DNA of 7,486 nucleotides from Bacteroidia bacterium (GCA_025996835.1 BNTU01000140.1:1-7486), one strand, 5' to 3'. Shown: positions 1-6,794, numbered from the stretch's first letter. Notes: generated from the sequence alone by a model not told the origin. Numbers and translations: made by a program.

Positions 1-517
1 GCTCTACACGCTTGGCGTTCCCAATGAGGAAGTGAATCAGGCATTAACAATCCATCTATTAGCAAGTTACGTTGCCGCTCCATTGTCTGTGGTGTCTTCC
101 ATGCAAGAGCAGATGATGCAACAATTGTTGGATGGCGACCCAAAGTCATTTGAGCGCAATATGCAAGCGATGTTTGCCCGCATCCCCAACCAATTGTGGG
201 GAAAAAATGAAAAATATTATCATTCAATGCTGCTATTGTGGCTCAATATGCTGGGCTTCAAGGTGGATGCCGAAGTGAATACCGACAAAGGACGCATTGA
301 TGCCGTTTGGACATGGCAAGAACGGGTAGTCGTAGCAGAGATTAAATACGCCAACGCGCGAACAACCACAACTGATGCGCTATTAGACGAGGCATTGGCA
401 CAAATCCACGCTCGACGGTATTTTGAGCGTTATGCAGGCGAAAACAAGCGCATCGCGCTCTTGGGCGTGGCTTTTGCCAGAAAAGAGATTGCTTGTCGGA
501 TGGAGGAGTTATCATAA
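1..517 (+). CDS. AAA-ATPase_like / PD-(D/E)XK nuclease family protein, C-terminal part (copy 0)
   Basis: This gene is cut by the window start. It reads in frame from nt 2 (LYTLGVPNEEVNQALT...) to TAA at 515-517, leaving 171 residues. They align without a break to the last third of the complete copies downstream. The nuclease core is intact: GRIDAVW with its Asp at nt 299-301, followed 12 residues later by AEIKYA, giving the D-x12-E-x-K pattern of PD-(D/E)XK enzymes (PDDEXK_9-type C-terminal domain). The closing motif RYAGENKRIALLGVAF and the end CRMEELS are shared with all copies. Two stretches differ strongly from copies 1 and 2: the segment after NQALT (ASYVAAPLSVVSS) and the linker after EIKYA, which here is short (NARTTTT). 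The GTG at nt 32 is an internal Val codon, not a start. Family membership is clear; the biological function is unknown. Confidence 0.9.
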   Translation, partial: LYTLGVPNEEVNQALTIHLLASYVAAPLSVVSSMQEQMMQQLLDGDPKSFERNMQAMFARIPNQLWGKNEKYYHSMLLLWLNMLGFKVDAEVNTDKGRIDAVWTWQERVVVAEIKYANARTTTTDALLDEALAQIHARRYFERYAGENKRIALLGVAFARKEIACRMEELS

Positions 518-522
518 TTTTC
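516..522 (+). repeat. left copy of 7-bp direct repeat AATTTTC
   Basis: AATTTTC begins inside the TAA stop codon of copy 0. The same heptamer occurs at 3489-3495, just before the conserved promoter block of copy 1. The pair brackets the glycan operon exactly where a normal array spacer would be split. In the native spacers the equivalent bases are AATTC. It may be a target-site-like duplication, but it is short and AT-rich, so chance is possible. Confidence 0.5.
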
Positions 523-650
523 CTGACTTCGTCATAACATAAATTAACATTTTCATAAAATGAATTTTCTAAAATTTGAGCCAATCCGATATAATTTTTG
601 GCGCAAATGGTAAATGCACATTGTTTCATATTTTTGTTATTTCTACTTAA
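518..650. other. AT-rich convergent intergenic region
   Basis: The 133 nt lie between the stop codons of copy 0 (+ strand) and the fucosyltransferase-like gene (- strand). The region is AT-rich. It holds only weak dyads: TTCAT-AAA-ATGAA near 555-570 and GCCAA/TTGGC with a loop of about 13 nt near 580-602. Neither has a GC-rich stem followed by a T-run, so no intrinsic terminator can be called with confidence. No open reading frame here looks real. Confidence 0.6.
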
Positions 651-1580
651 TTATATTCTCCATGGTATCGTATCTACACAAAACATCTTTTCTGATGGCA
701 TTCGCATACCTAAAAATGCATCCGGATTAGAAGTGAAAGTTCCGAGAAAAATGCAGGACTTACTTAAAATATCTACAGAGGCAAAAAGTTTCAATAGCGA
801 TTTTCTGACAAATTGTGAGTCTCTTCTACTAAACTCTTGATGGAAATAGCCTCTTTCCTCTTTTTCACATAAAGTGTAAATTTGCCAATCTTTCAACTGT
901 TCTTGTAATTCATCCACCAATAAATAATTGTCCGTCAATACAAATATCGTTTTACACTCATTTGCGTTAATATTATGTAACACTTGGATATATTCGGATA
1001 CTTTCCGTAAATCGTGTTCCAGGATTTTATCTCCGGATCGTATGTGAAATCCGATGTAATGCTCAGGAAGCTGCAAAGAGGTTATCAATTGTGTAATTTC
1101 ATCGTTAATTTGTTGATTATAGTGCCATGTCAAATCTGCTAACATCCGACAAGCATCCCGCAAACTTCCATCAATACCCAATTCCGGAATAGAAAAGCGT
1201 TTGGTATCTAATTTCCGCTTCCAAACCTGATTCATGATTTCGAAAGTCAACAAAACATCTCTATTAAACAAATGATAAAGAATAACTTGTGGTCTTAGTT
1301 TTTTAAAAATGCCGGGAGCTCTAAAATTATATCGAGCATGAAAACGGTTGTCGATTTCTTCACAAAATGGCAAAAAATAGTCCACCCAACCCTTATCATA
1401 CTTGAAATTAGCATCGCCGGAATATAGCACAAACTTGATTTTGTTTTCCAAACAATACAACATGGCTAAAATCATATTGTTGTATTCTGAAAAAAAGCCG
1501 GCATCCTTCCCCAAATGAAAAATTAATGTTTTCTTCGTGAAAGAACTATTTAATGCGTTGTATTTTTCTAATAAACTCAT
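651..1580 (-). CDS. fucosyltransferase-like GT-B glycosyltransferase (GT23/GT11/O-fucosyltransferase superfamily)
   Basis: The 309-residue protein is probably a cytosolic glycosyltransferase that adds a sugar, plausibly fucose from GDP-fucose, to a surface glycan. The N-terminus has GKDAGFFSEYNNMILAM (24-40), resembling the glycine/aromatic acceptor-side region of these enzymes. IGFHIRSGDK (176-185) matches the HxRxxDK nucleotide-sugar-binding motif typical of NodZ/FUT8-like and related fucosyltransferases. FVLTDN (213-218) and the C-terminal FLGTFTSNPDAFLGM (278-292) fit the later conserved motifs of the same superfamily. No signal peptide or transmembrane helix is seen. It is the last gene of the three-gene minus-strand operon, 45 nt after the GT2 gene, and may also have its own promoter (TATATTTG at 1600-1607). 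The ATG at 1580 is the only sensible start. The fold assignment is good; the donor sugar and linkage are inferred. Confidence 0.78.
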   Translation of the reverse strand: MSLLEKYNALNSSFTKKTLIFHLGKDAGFFSEYNNMILAMLYCLENKIKFVLYSGDANFKYDKGWVDYFLPFCEEIDNRFHARYNFRAPGIFKKLRPQVILYHLFNRDVLLTFEIMNQVWKRKLDTKRFSIPELGIDGSLRDACRMLADLTWHYNQQINDEITQLITSLQLPEHYIGFHIRSGDKILEHDLRKVSEYIQVLHNINANECKTIFVLTDNYLLVDELQEQLKDWQIYTLCEKEERGYFHQEFSRRDSQFVRKSLLKLFASVDILSKSCIFLGTFTSNPDAFLGMRMPSEKMFCVDTIPWRI

Positions 1581-1599
1581 AACTTATTTTTTAGTGTGA

Positions 1600-1607
1600 C
1601 AAATATA
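1600..1607 (-). promoter_or_regulatory. possible internal -7 box TATATTTG
   Basis: On the minus strand, TATATTTG matches the Bacteroidota TAnnTTTG element 19 nt before the ATG at 1580. It sits in the 45-nt gap between the GT2 and fucosyltransferase-like genes. No TTTG/TTG -33 element lies at the expected distance, and the surroundings are low-complexity AT, so a chance match is quite possible. Confidence 0.35.
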
Positions 1608-1625
1608 TATATTATTAAAAAACAT

Positions 1626-2465
1626 CTATTTTAGGGTGTATTCTCCCGTTCGTCCCATTTTCCCGTGAATATATCCCATGATTAAGCCTTTCAGTTTGAT
1701 ACGTTTATCTTTTTCAAAAAACACAACTACGAATAAACGTTTGTAAAAAGTATAAAAAAGATCCGGATCATGTTGAGAATAAAGTTTCTTTATCAAAATA
1801 TGGTTGCGAACAAGATAATACGCTCTTTGTGCCGGGCGTTCGCAAGATGCATTGACGGACAACCCTAAAAAAGTATAAGTTTTAGAAGGAGGTCCCAATT
1901 GGTGATGCAATAGGACAGGTAGTGTAATTTTAGTGTGTACTCCCTGTTTTTTAGCCCGATAATTCATTTCAGTATCCACGCCATCTACCATTAAATCGTC
2001 TCGAAACAATCCTGTTTCGCAAAAAATAGATAGTGGATAAATTGAGCCGGATAGACATTGACCTCCGCTGTTATCCTCCATAAATGTATCATGTGTATAA
2101 TAGAGCGATCTACCACCAATGATGTAATTAGGAGTAAATATTGTTTTTTCATTGTTTTTTTCCACCAACGATCGATATTTTGAAAAATGGTCTTTCTCAA
2201 ACCGGCTGTCTTGGTCCATTGTCAGCAGATGTGTAAATCCATTGGTTTGGGCATATTTGATGGCTTCATTCAGAGCTTTGCCGATGCCTGCATTTTCGCC
2301 GTTGCCCATCTTAATAATTTTCTCACTTTCAGGTATTTCGCCATTGGAATGAGCAGGTGAATTTTCCCAAACAATAAGTTTATCCACGCCCCCAATATAC
2401 GAGCCGATGTTATCTACAAGCGTATCATCAGGGTAATATAATATGACTATTCCTAAAAGTTTCAC
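1626..2465 (-). CDS. family 2 glycosyltransferase, rhamnosyltransferase (RfbF)-like
   Basis: The 279-residue GT-A enzyme transfers a sugar from a nucleotide-sugar donor, typically dTDP-rhamnose in this subfamily, to a growing polysaccharide at the inner face of the cytoplasmic membrane. Visible family signatures are MKLLGIVILYYPDD at the N-terminus (nucleotide-binding strand), ENAGIGKALNEAI (57-69), and MDQDS (83-87) containing the metal-binding DxD motif. Further on are LSGSIYP (138-144) followed by VDGVDTEMNYR (160-170), which supplies the acidic catalytic region, then HH (187-188) and RAYYLVRN (214-221), the last typical of rhamnosyltransferases. Length is near the usual 280-300. It is the middle operon gene, 33 nt after the FkbM gene and 45 nt before the fucosyltransferase-like gene. 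The basic C-terminus (KDKRIKLKG) may touch the membrane. The family is secure; the rhamnose donor is inferred. Confidence 0.9.
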   Translation of the reverse strand: MKLLGIVILYYPDDTLVDNIGSYIGGVDKLIVWENSPAHSNGEIPESEKIIKMGNGENAGIGKALNEAIKYAQTNGFTHLLTMDQDSRFEKDHFSKYRSLVEKNNEKTIFTPNYIIGGRSLYYTHDTFMEDNSGGQCLSGSIYPLSIFCETGLFRDDLMVDGVDTEMNYRAKKQGVHTKITLPVLLHHQLGPPSKTYTFLGLSVNASCERPAQRAYYLVRNHILIKKLYSQHDPDLFYTFYKRLFVVVFFEKDKRIKLKGLIMGYIHGKMGRTGEYTLK

Positions 2466-2498
2466 AATTTTACAATTTTTGCATTTTGCGGGGAATAC

Positions 2499-3416
2499 TT
2501 ATTTGCATTTTTCAAGCACAAAACACGCTTGATCACCTCGGATAATCGCTCTTCTCAACTCTTTCTCAAAATATAAAAAGCCTTCGGTAAATTCGGATTC
2601 AAAACCATAATCGGAAAGCATTTTGTCTATTTCAACAGCATCATTTGTGCGATGGTAGGTAGTAATCGAATAATCCACATCCTTAGCTGTTTGCAGTAGA
2701 TTTGCAGCTCCCTTCAATGCAGCTTGTTCATATCCTTCAATATCCATTTTCAGAAAAAGATTATTCTTCGATTTTCCTTCCAGAAAATGGTCAATAGTGA
2801 TATTATTTTCGTCATCTTTGTCGCTCACATATTTGGGGACAATTGTAACCTTTTCTTTCCACGGAGCAAATGTAGCATTTAATGCTTTAATCCACATTTC
2901 GTCACACTCAAACAAATACGCGTGAGTGATTATCTCTATGACGGCGAGTGAAAATATGCCTTCTGCAACACCAATATCCAAAATAGTTTTTCCCGCTAAA
3001 CGATTCAGGTTGGCTATATATCGATGCGGAGAGCGAGGATCTTGTTCAATAAGCAATGATTTATAAATGACTTCTAAAGTAAAATTTTTGTCGCATTCTT
3101 TTGGGAAATACAATTTTTTACCTTGATAGATCACATAACGCATCTCAAGCGGCTCATCGTAAACATAAGCAAACGGCATTTTTTTATATTCCAGCATAAA
3201 TGGATAAGGATAAGGGGTCAATCCATGTTTCCCCATAAAGGCATAGCATTTATTTTCAGGTGTCTTCGGCAAAACCGGCAAAAAAAGCCATATCAAAAAT
3301 GCTTTTGACACCTCTTTAAAATTTCGAAAGAAAAACAGAATCCGCCCCAAGAAAGCCTCATATATTTTATCCCGAATAGCCTGCGAAACGTATTTTCGAT
3401 ATAATTTTGTCAGCAT
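2499..3416 (-). CDS. FkbM family SAM-dependent methyltransferase
   Basis: The 305-residue enzyme probably O-methylates a sugar of the glycan built by its operon partners. The Rossmann-type SAM-binding motif I is ILDIGVAEGIFSL (145-157). An acidic residue at the end of the next strand (LFECD, 168-172) is placed to bind the SAM ribose. The FkbM hallmark KMDIEGYE lies at 223-230, followed by AALKGA. The first ~140 residues are not part of the core fold. They include a hydrophobic segment (about 38-50, AFLIWLFLPVLP) next to basic residues, which may be a membrane-associated or amphipathic helix rather than a true signal peptide. This is the first gene of the minus-strand operon; a -7 box sits about 41 nt upstream of its ATG. 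The family call is strong; the methyl acceptor is unknown. Confidence 0.9.
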   Translation of the reverse strand: MLTKLYRKYVSQAIRDKIYEAFLGRILFFFRNFKEVSKAFLIWLFLPVLPKTPENKCYAFMGKHGLTPYPYPFMLEYKKMPFAYVYDEPLEMRYVIYQGKKLYFPKECDKNFTLEVIYKSLLIEQDPRSPHRYIANLNRLAGKTILDIGVAEGIFSLAVIEIITHAYLFECDEMWIKALNATFAPWKEKVTIVPKYVSDKDDENNITIDHFLEGKSKNNLFLKMDIEGYEQAALKGAANLLQTAKDVDYSITTYHRTNDAVEIDKMLSDYGFESEFTEGFLYFEKELRRAIIRGDQACFVLEKCK

Positions 3417-3457
3417 TTTTTTTTTGCGATTACTCTCATTGTTTGAAAATTCGGGTG

Positions 3458-3465
3458 CAAAGGTA
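3458..3465 (-). promoter_or_regulatory. Bacteroidota -7 box (TACCTTTG) for the glycan operon
   Basis: On the minus strand TACCTTTG perfectly matches TAnnTTTG. A TTG at 3484-3486 lies 18 nt further upstream and can serve as the -33 element. The ATG of the FkbM gene follows after about 41 nt, giving an estimated leader of 30-35 nt. This is the best promoter candidate for all three minus-strand genes, and it is divergent from the copy 1 promoter only about 40 nt away. Confidence 0.7.
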
Positions 3466-3488
3466 CAACTTTTTCATCAATAGCAACC

Positions 3489-3495
3489 AATTTTC
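3489..3495 (+). repeat. right copy of 7-bp direct repeat AATTTTC
   Basis: AATTTTC here matches 516-522 and is followed directly by AAAAATAAAGTGTAACTTTG, the block conserved in every array spacer. It marks the point where similarity to the array spacers begins; sequence to its left (TAGCAACC and beyond) belongs to the glycan segment. Confidence 0.5.
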
Positions 3496-3507
3496 AAAAA
3501 TAAAGTG

Positions 3508-3515
3508 TAACTTTG
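3508..3515 (+). promoter_or_regulatory. -7 box TAACTTTG of array copy 1, with overlapping TTTGC-N-GCAAA dyad
   Basis: TAACTTTG is a perfect Bacteroidota -7 box ending 17 nt before the ATG at 3533, so the leader would be only about 10 nt. An 11-bp dyad, TTTGCGGCAAA (3512-3522), overlaps the box. The same arrangement recurs before copies 2 and 3. No clear -33 TTTG is present. Confidence 0.7.
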
Positions 3516-3532
3516 CGGCAAATTAAAAATGT

Positions 3533-5137
3533 ATGCAAAAATTACCTATCGGAATACAGTCGTTTGTGAAATTGCGCAACGATGATTGCTTGTATGTTGA
3601 TAAGACGGAGGTTATTCACCGCCTTATCACATCGGGCACCACTTTTTTCCTGTCGCGCCCGCGTCGATTTGGGAAGTCGCTGCTGGTGAGCACAATGGAA
3701 GAAATCTTTAAGGGCAAAAAATCCTTATTTAGGGGGCTGTGGATTGAGGATAATTGGGATTGGACGACGACGTGTCCGGTGATTCGCTTGGATTTTGGAG
3801 GGATGGCGCTTCACACGCCGGAGGCTTTGGTTCGTTCGTTAAAGGCGTCTTTGAAGGAAATTGCGCAAGCGAATGAAATCGTGCTTGAAACGGAAGATGT
3901 AGCCCACCAATTTAGAGAGTTAATTCACAAACTGCATCAATCCAAAAAGCAGCAAGTAGTGGTTTTGATTGATGAATACGACAAACCCATCATTGACAAT
4001 TTGACCGATTTGGAAAAGGCGGACAAAATTCGTGCCATTCTTCACGCTTTCTATCAGGTGATGAAAGCTGCCGATGAGCATTTGCGTTTTGTGTTTTTGA
4101 CGGGCGTGTCCAAATTTTCCAAGGTTTCTATTTTTTCGGGGTTAAACAATCTGATAGATATTACACTTGAGGCACAATTTGCCGCGATTTGCGGCTATAC
4201 GCAGGCGGAGCTGGAATCCTGCTTTGACCCCTATATTGCAGAGTTGGCTCAAAAGCACGAATGCAGCAAACAGGAGGCAATAGAGAAAATCAAATACTGG
4301 TATGACGGCTATTCCTGGGATGGCGAAACGTTTGTGTATAATTCATTTTCAACTTTGATGTTTTTTAGACAGCAGGTGTTTAAAGACCACTGGTTTGCAA
4401 CCGGTAGCCCCACTTTTATAGTCAATATTCTAAAAGAGCACAATGATATACAAGCCTTGCTGGAGCCAATTCCAATGCAGGCAGAAAGATTCGACAGTTT
4501 TGATATTCAGACGATAAACCCGCGCATATTGATGTTTCAGACGGGCTATCTGACCATCAAAAAAATACAAAAAAATGCGTTTGGTGAATTAAGATACATT
4601 TTAGGTCTGCCAAACGAAGAGGTCAATCGTGCATTAACAGCCCATTTGTTTGCCGCTCATGCAGCGATAGATGTTGCAGATGTGGATACGACCCGTAGCG
4701 ACATGATGGAGCAACTTTTGGATGGCGACCCAAAGTCATTTGAGCGCAACTTGCAAGCAATGTTTGCCCGCATCCCCAACCAATTGTGGGGAAAAGATGA
4801 AAAATATTATCATTCAATGCTGCTATTGTGGCTCAATATGCTAAACTTCAAGGTGGATGCCGAAGTGAATACCGACAAGGGTCGCATTGATGCCGTTTGG
4901 ACATGGAACGAGCGGGTCGTGATTGCCGAAATCAAATATGCCGCCGCGAATAATGATGATAACGATGGAAACAAGGCGCGCCCCGTTTCTACGAATGCGT
5001 TATTGAATACAGCGTTGAAACAAATCCGCAAACGCCGCTATTATGAGCGTTATGCCGGCGAAAACAAGCGCATCGCCCTGCTGGGCGTTGCGTTTGCCGG
5101 AAAAGAGATTGCTTGTCGGATGGAGGAGTTGTCATAA
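3533..5137 (+). CDS. AAA-ATPase_like / PD-(D/E)XK nuclease family protein, complete (copy 1)
   Basis: The 534-residue two-domain protein is predicted to be cytosolic. The N-terminal AAA-ATPase_like domain (about 1-210) opens with MQKLPIGIQSF and YVDKTEVI. Its P-loop is SRPRRFGKS (41-49, Lys48), Walker B is VVVLIDEYD (142-150, Asp147-Glu148), and a sensor-like segment FVFLTGVSKFSK follows (186-197). A middle region carries KYWYDGYSWDG (254-264). The C-terminal PD-(D/E)XK nuclease (PDDEXK_9 type, about 395-525) has Asp453, Glu466 and Lys468 in GRIDAVW...AEIKYA, so both activities look intact. An Asn/Asp-rich linker (471-480) follows the EIK motif. The start is fixed by identity of MQKLPIGIQSF in three copies and by the promoter 18 nt upstream. 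Residues 90-127 differ almost wholly from copies 2 and 3. The family is known but has no established function; nuclease-based defence or selfish behaviour are hypotheses. Confidence 0.92.
   Translation: MQKLPIGIQSFVKLRNDDCLYVDKTEVIHRLITSGTTFFLSRPRRFGKSLLVSTMEEIFKGKKSLFRGLWIEDNWDWTTTCPVIRLDFGGMALHTPEALVRSLKASLKEIAQANEIVLETEDVAHQFRELIHKLHQSKKQQVVVLIDEYDKPIIDNLTDLEKADKIRAILHAFYQVMKAADEHLRFVFLTGVSKFSKVSIFSGLNNLIDITLEAQFAAICGYTQAELESCFDPYIAELAQKHECSKQEAIEKIKYWYDGYSWDGETFVYNSFSTLMFFRQQVFKDHWFATGSPTFIVNILKEHNDIQALLEPIPMQAERFDSFDIQTINPRILMFQTGYLTIKKIQKNAFGELRYILGLPNEEVNRALTAHLFAAHAAIDVADVDTTRSDMMEQLLDGDPKSFERNLQAMFARIPNQLWGKDEKYYHSMLLLWLNMLNFKVDAEVNTDKGRIDAVWTWNERVVIAEIKYAAANNDDNDGNKARPVSTNALLNTALKQIRKRRYYERYAGENKRIALLGVAFAGKEIACRMEELS
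4283..5137 (+). repeat. near-identical 3' tract shared by copies 1 and 2 (copy 1 side)
   Basis: Compared by eye with 5925-6779, this 855-nt tract differs at only about six positions, including 4723 (T/C) and 5009 (A/G). The first 440 nt (4283-4722) are identical. It encodes residues 251-534, covering the middle region and the nuclease. Similarity is far higher than in the middle of the genes, which suggests recent gene conversion or duplication followed by replacement of the variable part. Confidence 0.85.
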
Positions 5138-5152
5138 TTCAAAAATAAAGTG

Positions 5153-5160
5153 TAACTTTG
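5153..5160 (+). promoter_or_regulatory. -7 box TAACTTTG of array copy 2, with overlapping TTTGC-N-GCAAA dyad
   Basis: The perfect -7 box lies in the 40-nt spacer after copy 1 and ends 17 nt before the ATG at 5178. The dyad is TTTGCAGCAAA (5157-5167). A TTG at 5129-5131, inside the end of copy 1, is 21 nt upstream and might act as a -33 element. There is no terminator in the spacer, so transcription through from copy 1 is also likely. Confidence 0.65.
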
Positions 5161-5177
5161 CAGCAAATTTCAAATGT

Positions 5178-6779
5178 ATGCAAAAATTACCTATTGGAAT
5201 ACAGTCGTTTGCGAAATTGCGCAATGATGATTGCTTGTATGTTGATAAGACGGAGGTTATTCACCGCCTTATCACATCGGGCACCACTTTTTTCTTGTCA
5301 CGCCCGCGGCGATTTGGAAAATCACTGCTGGTGAGCACAATGGAAGAAATCTTTAAGGGCAAAAAATCCTTATTTAGGGGGCTGTGGATTGAGGATAATT
5401 GGGATTGGACGGTGACTAATCCGGTCATTCGCATGGATTTTGGAGAAATAAACAATGGCACACCGGAAAGTTTGCAAAAAGACCTTGAAGATGTTATTGC
5501 GCTAATAGCCCAACAACATAACATTACGTTGACAAGAACCGGTGCCGGCAGTTTTGCCGAATTAATCGAAAAGTTGCACCAATCAACAAGGCAACAAGTC
5601 GTGGTTTTAGTTGACGAATATGACAAACCAATCATTGATAATCTGACAAATTTGAAAGTGGCGGATGAAAATCGTGCCATCCTTCACGCTTTCTATCAGT
5701 TACTTAAAGCCGCCGATGAGCATTTAAAATTTCTGTTTTTGACGGGGGTGTCCAAATTCTCCAAAGTATCTATTTTTTCGGGGTTAAACAATCTGATAGA
5801 TATTACTCTTGAGGCACAATTTGCCACGATTTGCGGCTATACGCAGGCGGAGCTGGAGTTTTATTTTGATGCCTATATTGTAGAACTGGCTCAAAAGCAC
5901 GAATGCAGCAAACAGGAGGCAATTGAGAAAATCAAATACTGGTATGACGGCTATTCCTGGGATGGCGAAACGTTTGTGTATAATTCATTTTCAACTTTGA
6001 TGTTTTTTAGACAGCAGGTGTTTAAAGACCACTGGTTTGCAACCGGTAGCCCCACTTTTATAGTCAATATTCTAAAAGAGCACAATGATATACAAGCCTT
6101 GCTGGAGCCAATTCCAATGCAGGCAGAAAGATTCGACAGTTTTGATATTCAGACGATAAACCCGCGCATATTGATGTTTCAGACGGGCTATCTGACCATC
6201 AAAAAAATACAAAAAAATGCGTTTGGTGAATTAAGATACATTTTAGGTCTGCCAAACGAAGAGGTCAATCGTGCATTAACAGCCCATTTGTTTGCCGCTC
6301 ATGCAGCGATAGATGTTGCAGATGTGGATACGACCCGTAGCGACATGATGGAGCAACTTTTGGACGGCGACCCAAAGTCATTTGAGCGCAACTTGCAAGC
6401 AATGTTTGCCCGCATCCCCAACCAATTGTGGGGAAAAGATGAAAAATATTATCATTCAATGCTGCTATTGTGGCTCAATATGCTAAACTTCAAGGTGGAT
6501 GCCGAAGTGAATACCGACAAGGGTCGCATTGATGCCGTTTGGACATGGAACGAGCGGGTCGTGATTGCCGAAATCAAATATGCCGCCGCGAATAATGATG
6601 ATAACGATGGAAACAAGGCGCGCCCCGTTTCTACGAATGCGTTATTGAATGCAGCGTTGAAACAAATCCGCAAACGCCGCTATTATGAGCGTTATGCCGG
6701 CGAAAATAAGCGCATCGCCCTGCTGGGGGTTGCGTTTGCCGGAAAAGAGATTGCTTGTCGGATGGAGGAATTATCATAA
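5178..6779 (+). CDS. AAA-ATPase_like / PD-(D/E)XK nuclease family protein, complete (copy 2)
   Basis: The 533-residue paralogue of copy 1 has the same domain order: P-loop SRPRRFGKS (41-49), Walker B VVVLVDEYD (141-149), sensor-like FLFLTGVSKFSK, and a PD-(D/E)XK nuclease with Asp452, Glu465 and Lys467. The open frame extends upstream to an ATG at 5043, but that would add 45 residues read out of frame across the end of copy 1. The start at 5178 is preferred because MQKLPIGIQSF is shared with copies 1 and 3 and sits at the same distance from the promoter. Residues 90-126 (EINNGTPESLQK...) are unrelated to copy 1 and one residue shorter. The Walker B to sensor stretch also carries many substitutions relative to copies 1 and 3. 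The last 284 residues match copy 1 almost exactly. Cellular role is unknown. Confidence 0.92.
   Translation: MQKLPIGIQSFAKLRNDDCLYVDKTEVIHRLITSGTTFFLSRPRRFGKSLLVSTMEEIFKGKKSLFRGLWIEDNWDWTVTNPVIRMDFGEINNGTPESLQKDLEDVIALIAQQHNITLTRTGAGSFAELIEKLHQSTRQQVVVLVDEYDKPIIDNLTNLKVADENRAILHAFYQLLKAADEHLKFLFLTGVSKFSKVSIFSGLNNLIDITLEAQFATICGYTQAELEFYFDAYIVELAQKHECSKQEAIEKIKYWYDGYSWDGETFVYNSFSTLMFFRQQVFKDHWFATGSPTFIVNILKEHNDIQALLEPIPMQAERFDSFDIQTINPRILMFQTGYLTIKKIQKNAFGELRYILGLPNEEVNRALTAHLFAAHAAIDVADVDTTRSDMMEQLLDGDPKSFERNLQAMFARIPNQLWGKDEKYYHSMLLLWLNMLNFKVDAEVNTDKGRIDAVWTWNERVVIAEIKYAAANNDDNDGNKARPVSTNALLNAALKQIRKRRYYERYAGENKRIALLGVAFAGKEIACRMEELS
5925..6779 (+). repeat. near-identical 3' tract shared by copies 1 and 2 (copy 2 side)
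   Basis: This is the partner of 4283-5137 at a constant offset of 1642 nt. The differences cluster toward the 3' end (6651 and several in the last ~85 nt), where copy 2 ends GAGGAATTATCATAA, as copy 0 does in ATTATCATAA, while copy 1 has GTTGTCATAA. Confidence 0.85.
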
Positions 6780-6794
6780 TTCAAAAATAAAGTG

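Noticed and set aside
545..602. Small dyads as a bidirectional terminator between copy 0 and the glycan operon
   Set aside because: Stems are about 5 bp, mostly AT or with a loop near 13 nt, and no T-run follows on either strand.
586..630. A possible decayed array promoter, ATAATTTTTGGCGCAAATGGTAAATG, resembling the leader before copies 1-3
   Set aside because: The -7 box is imperfect (one base too long), it lies about 70 nt from the copy 0 stop rather than 16, and no family coding sequence follows. AT-rich resemblance by chance is more likely.
598..840. An 80-codon + strand open frame opposite the fucosyltransferase-like gene
   Set aside because: It overlaps antisense to the conserved C-terminus of a well-supported gene and has no recognisable domain or good promoter; it is a shadow.
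4623..5031. Minus-strand open frames repeated in copies 1 and 2 (also 6265-6673)
   Set aside because: They recur only because the sense strand is duplicated; they lack domains and promoters.
5043..5177. A 45-residue N-terminal extension of copy 2
   Set aside because: It overlaps the 3' end of copy 1 in another frame, and its sequence is just that conserved coding DNA misread. Copies 1 and 3 start at MQKLPIGIQSF with the promoter immediately upstream, so 5178 is the start.
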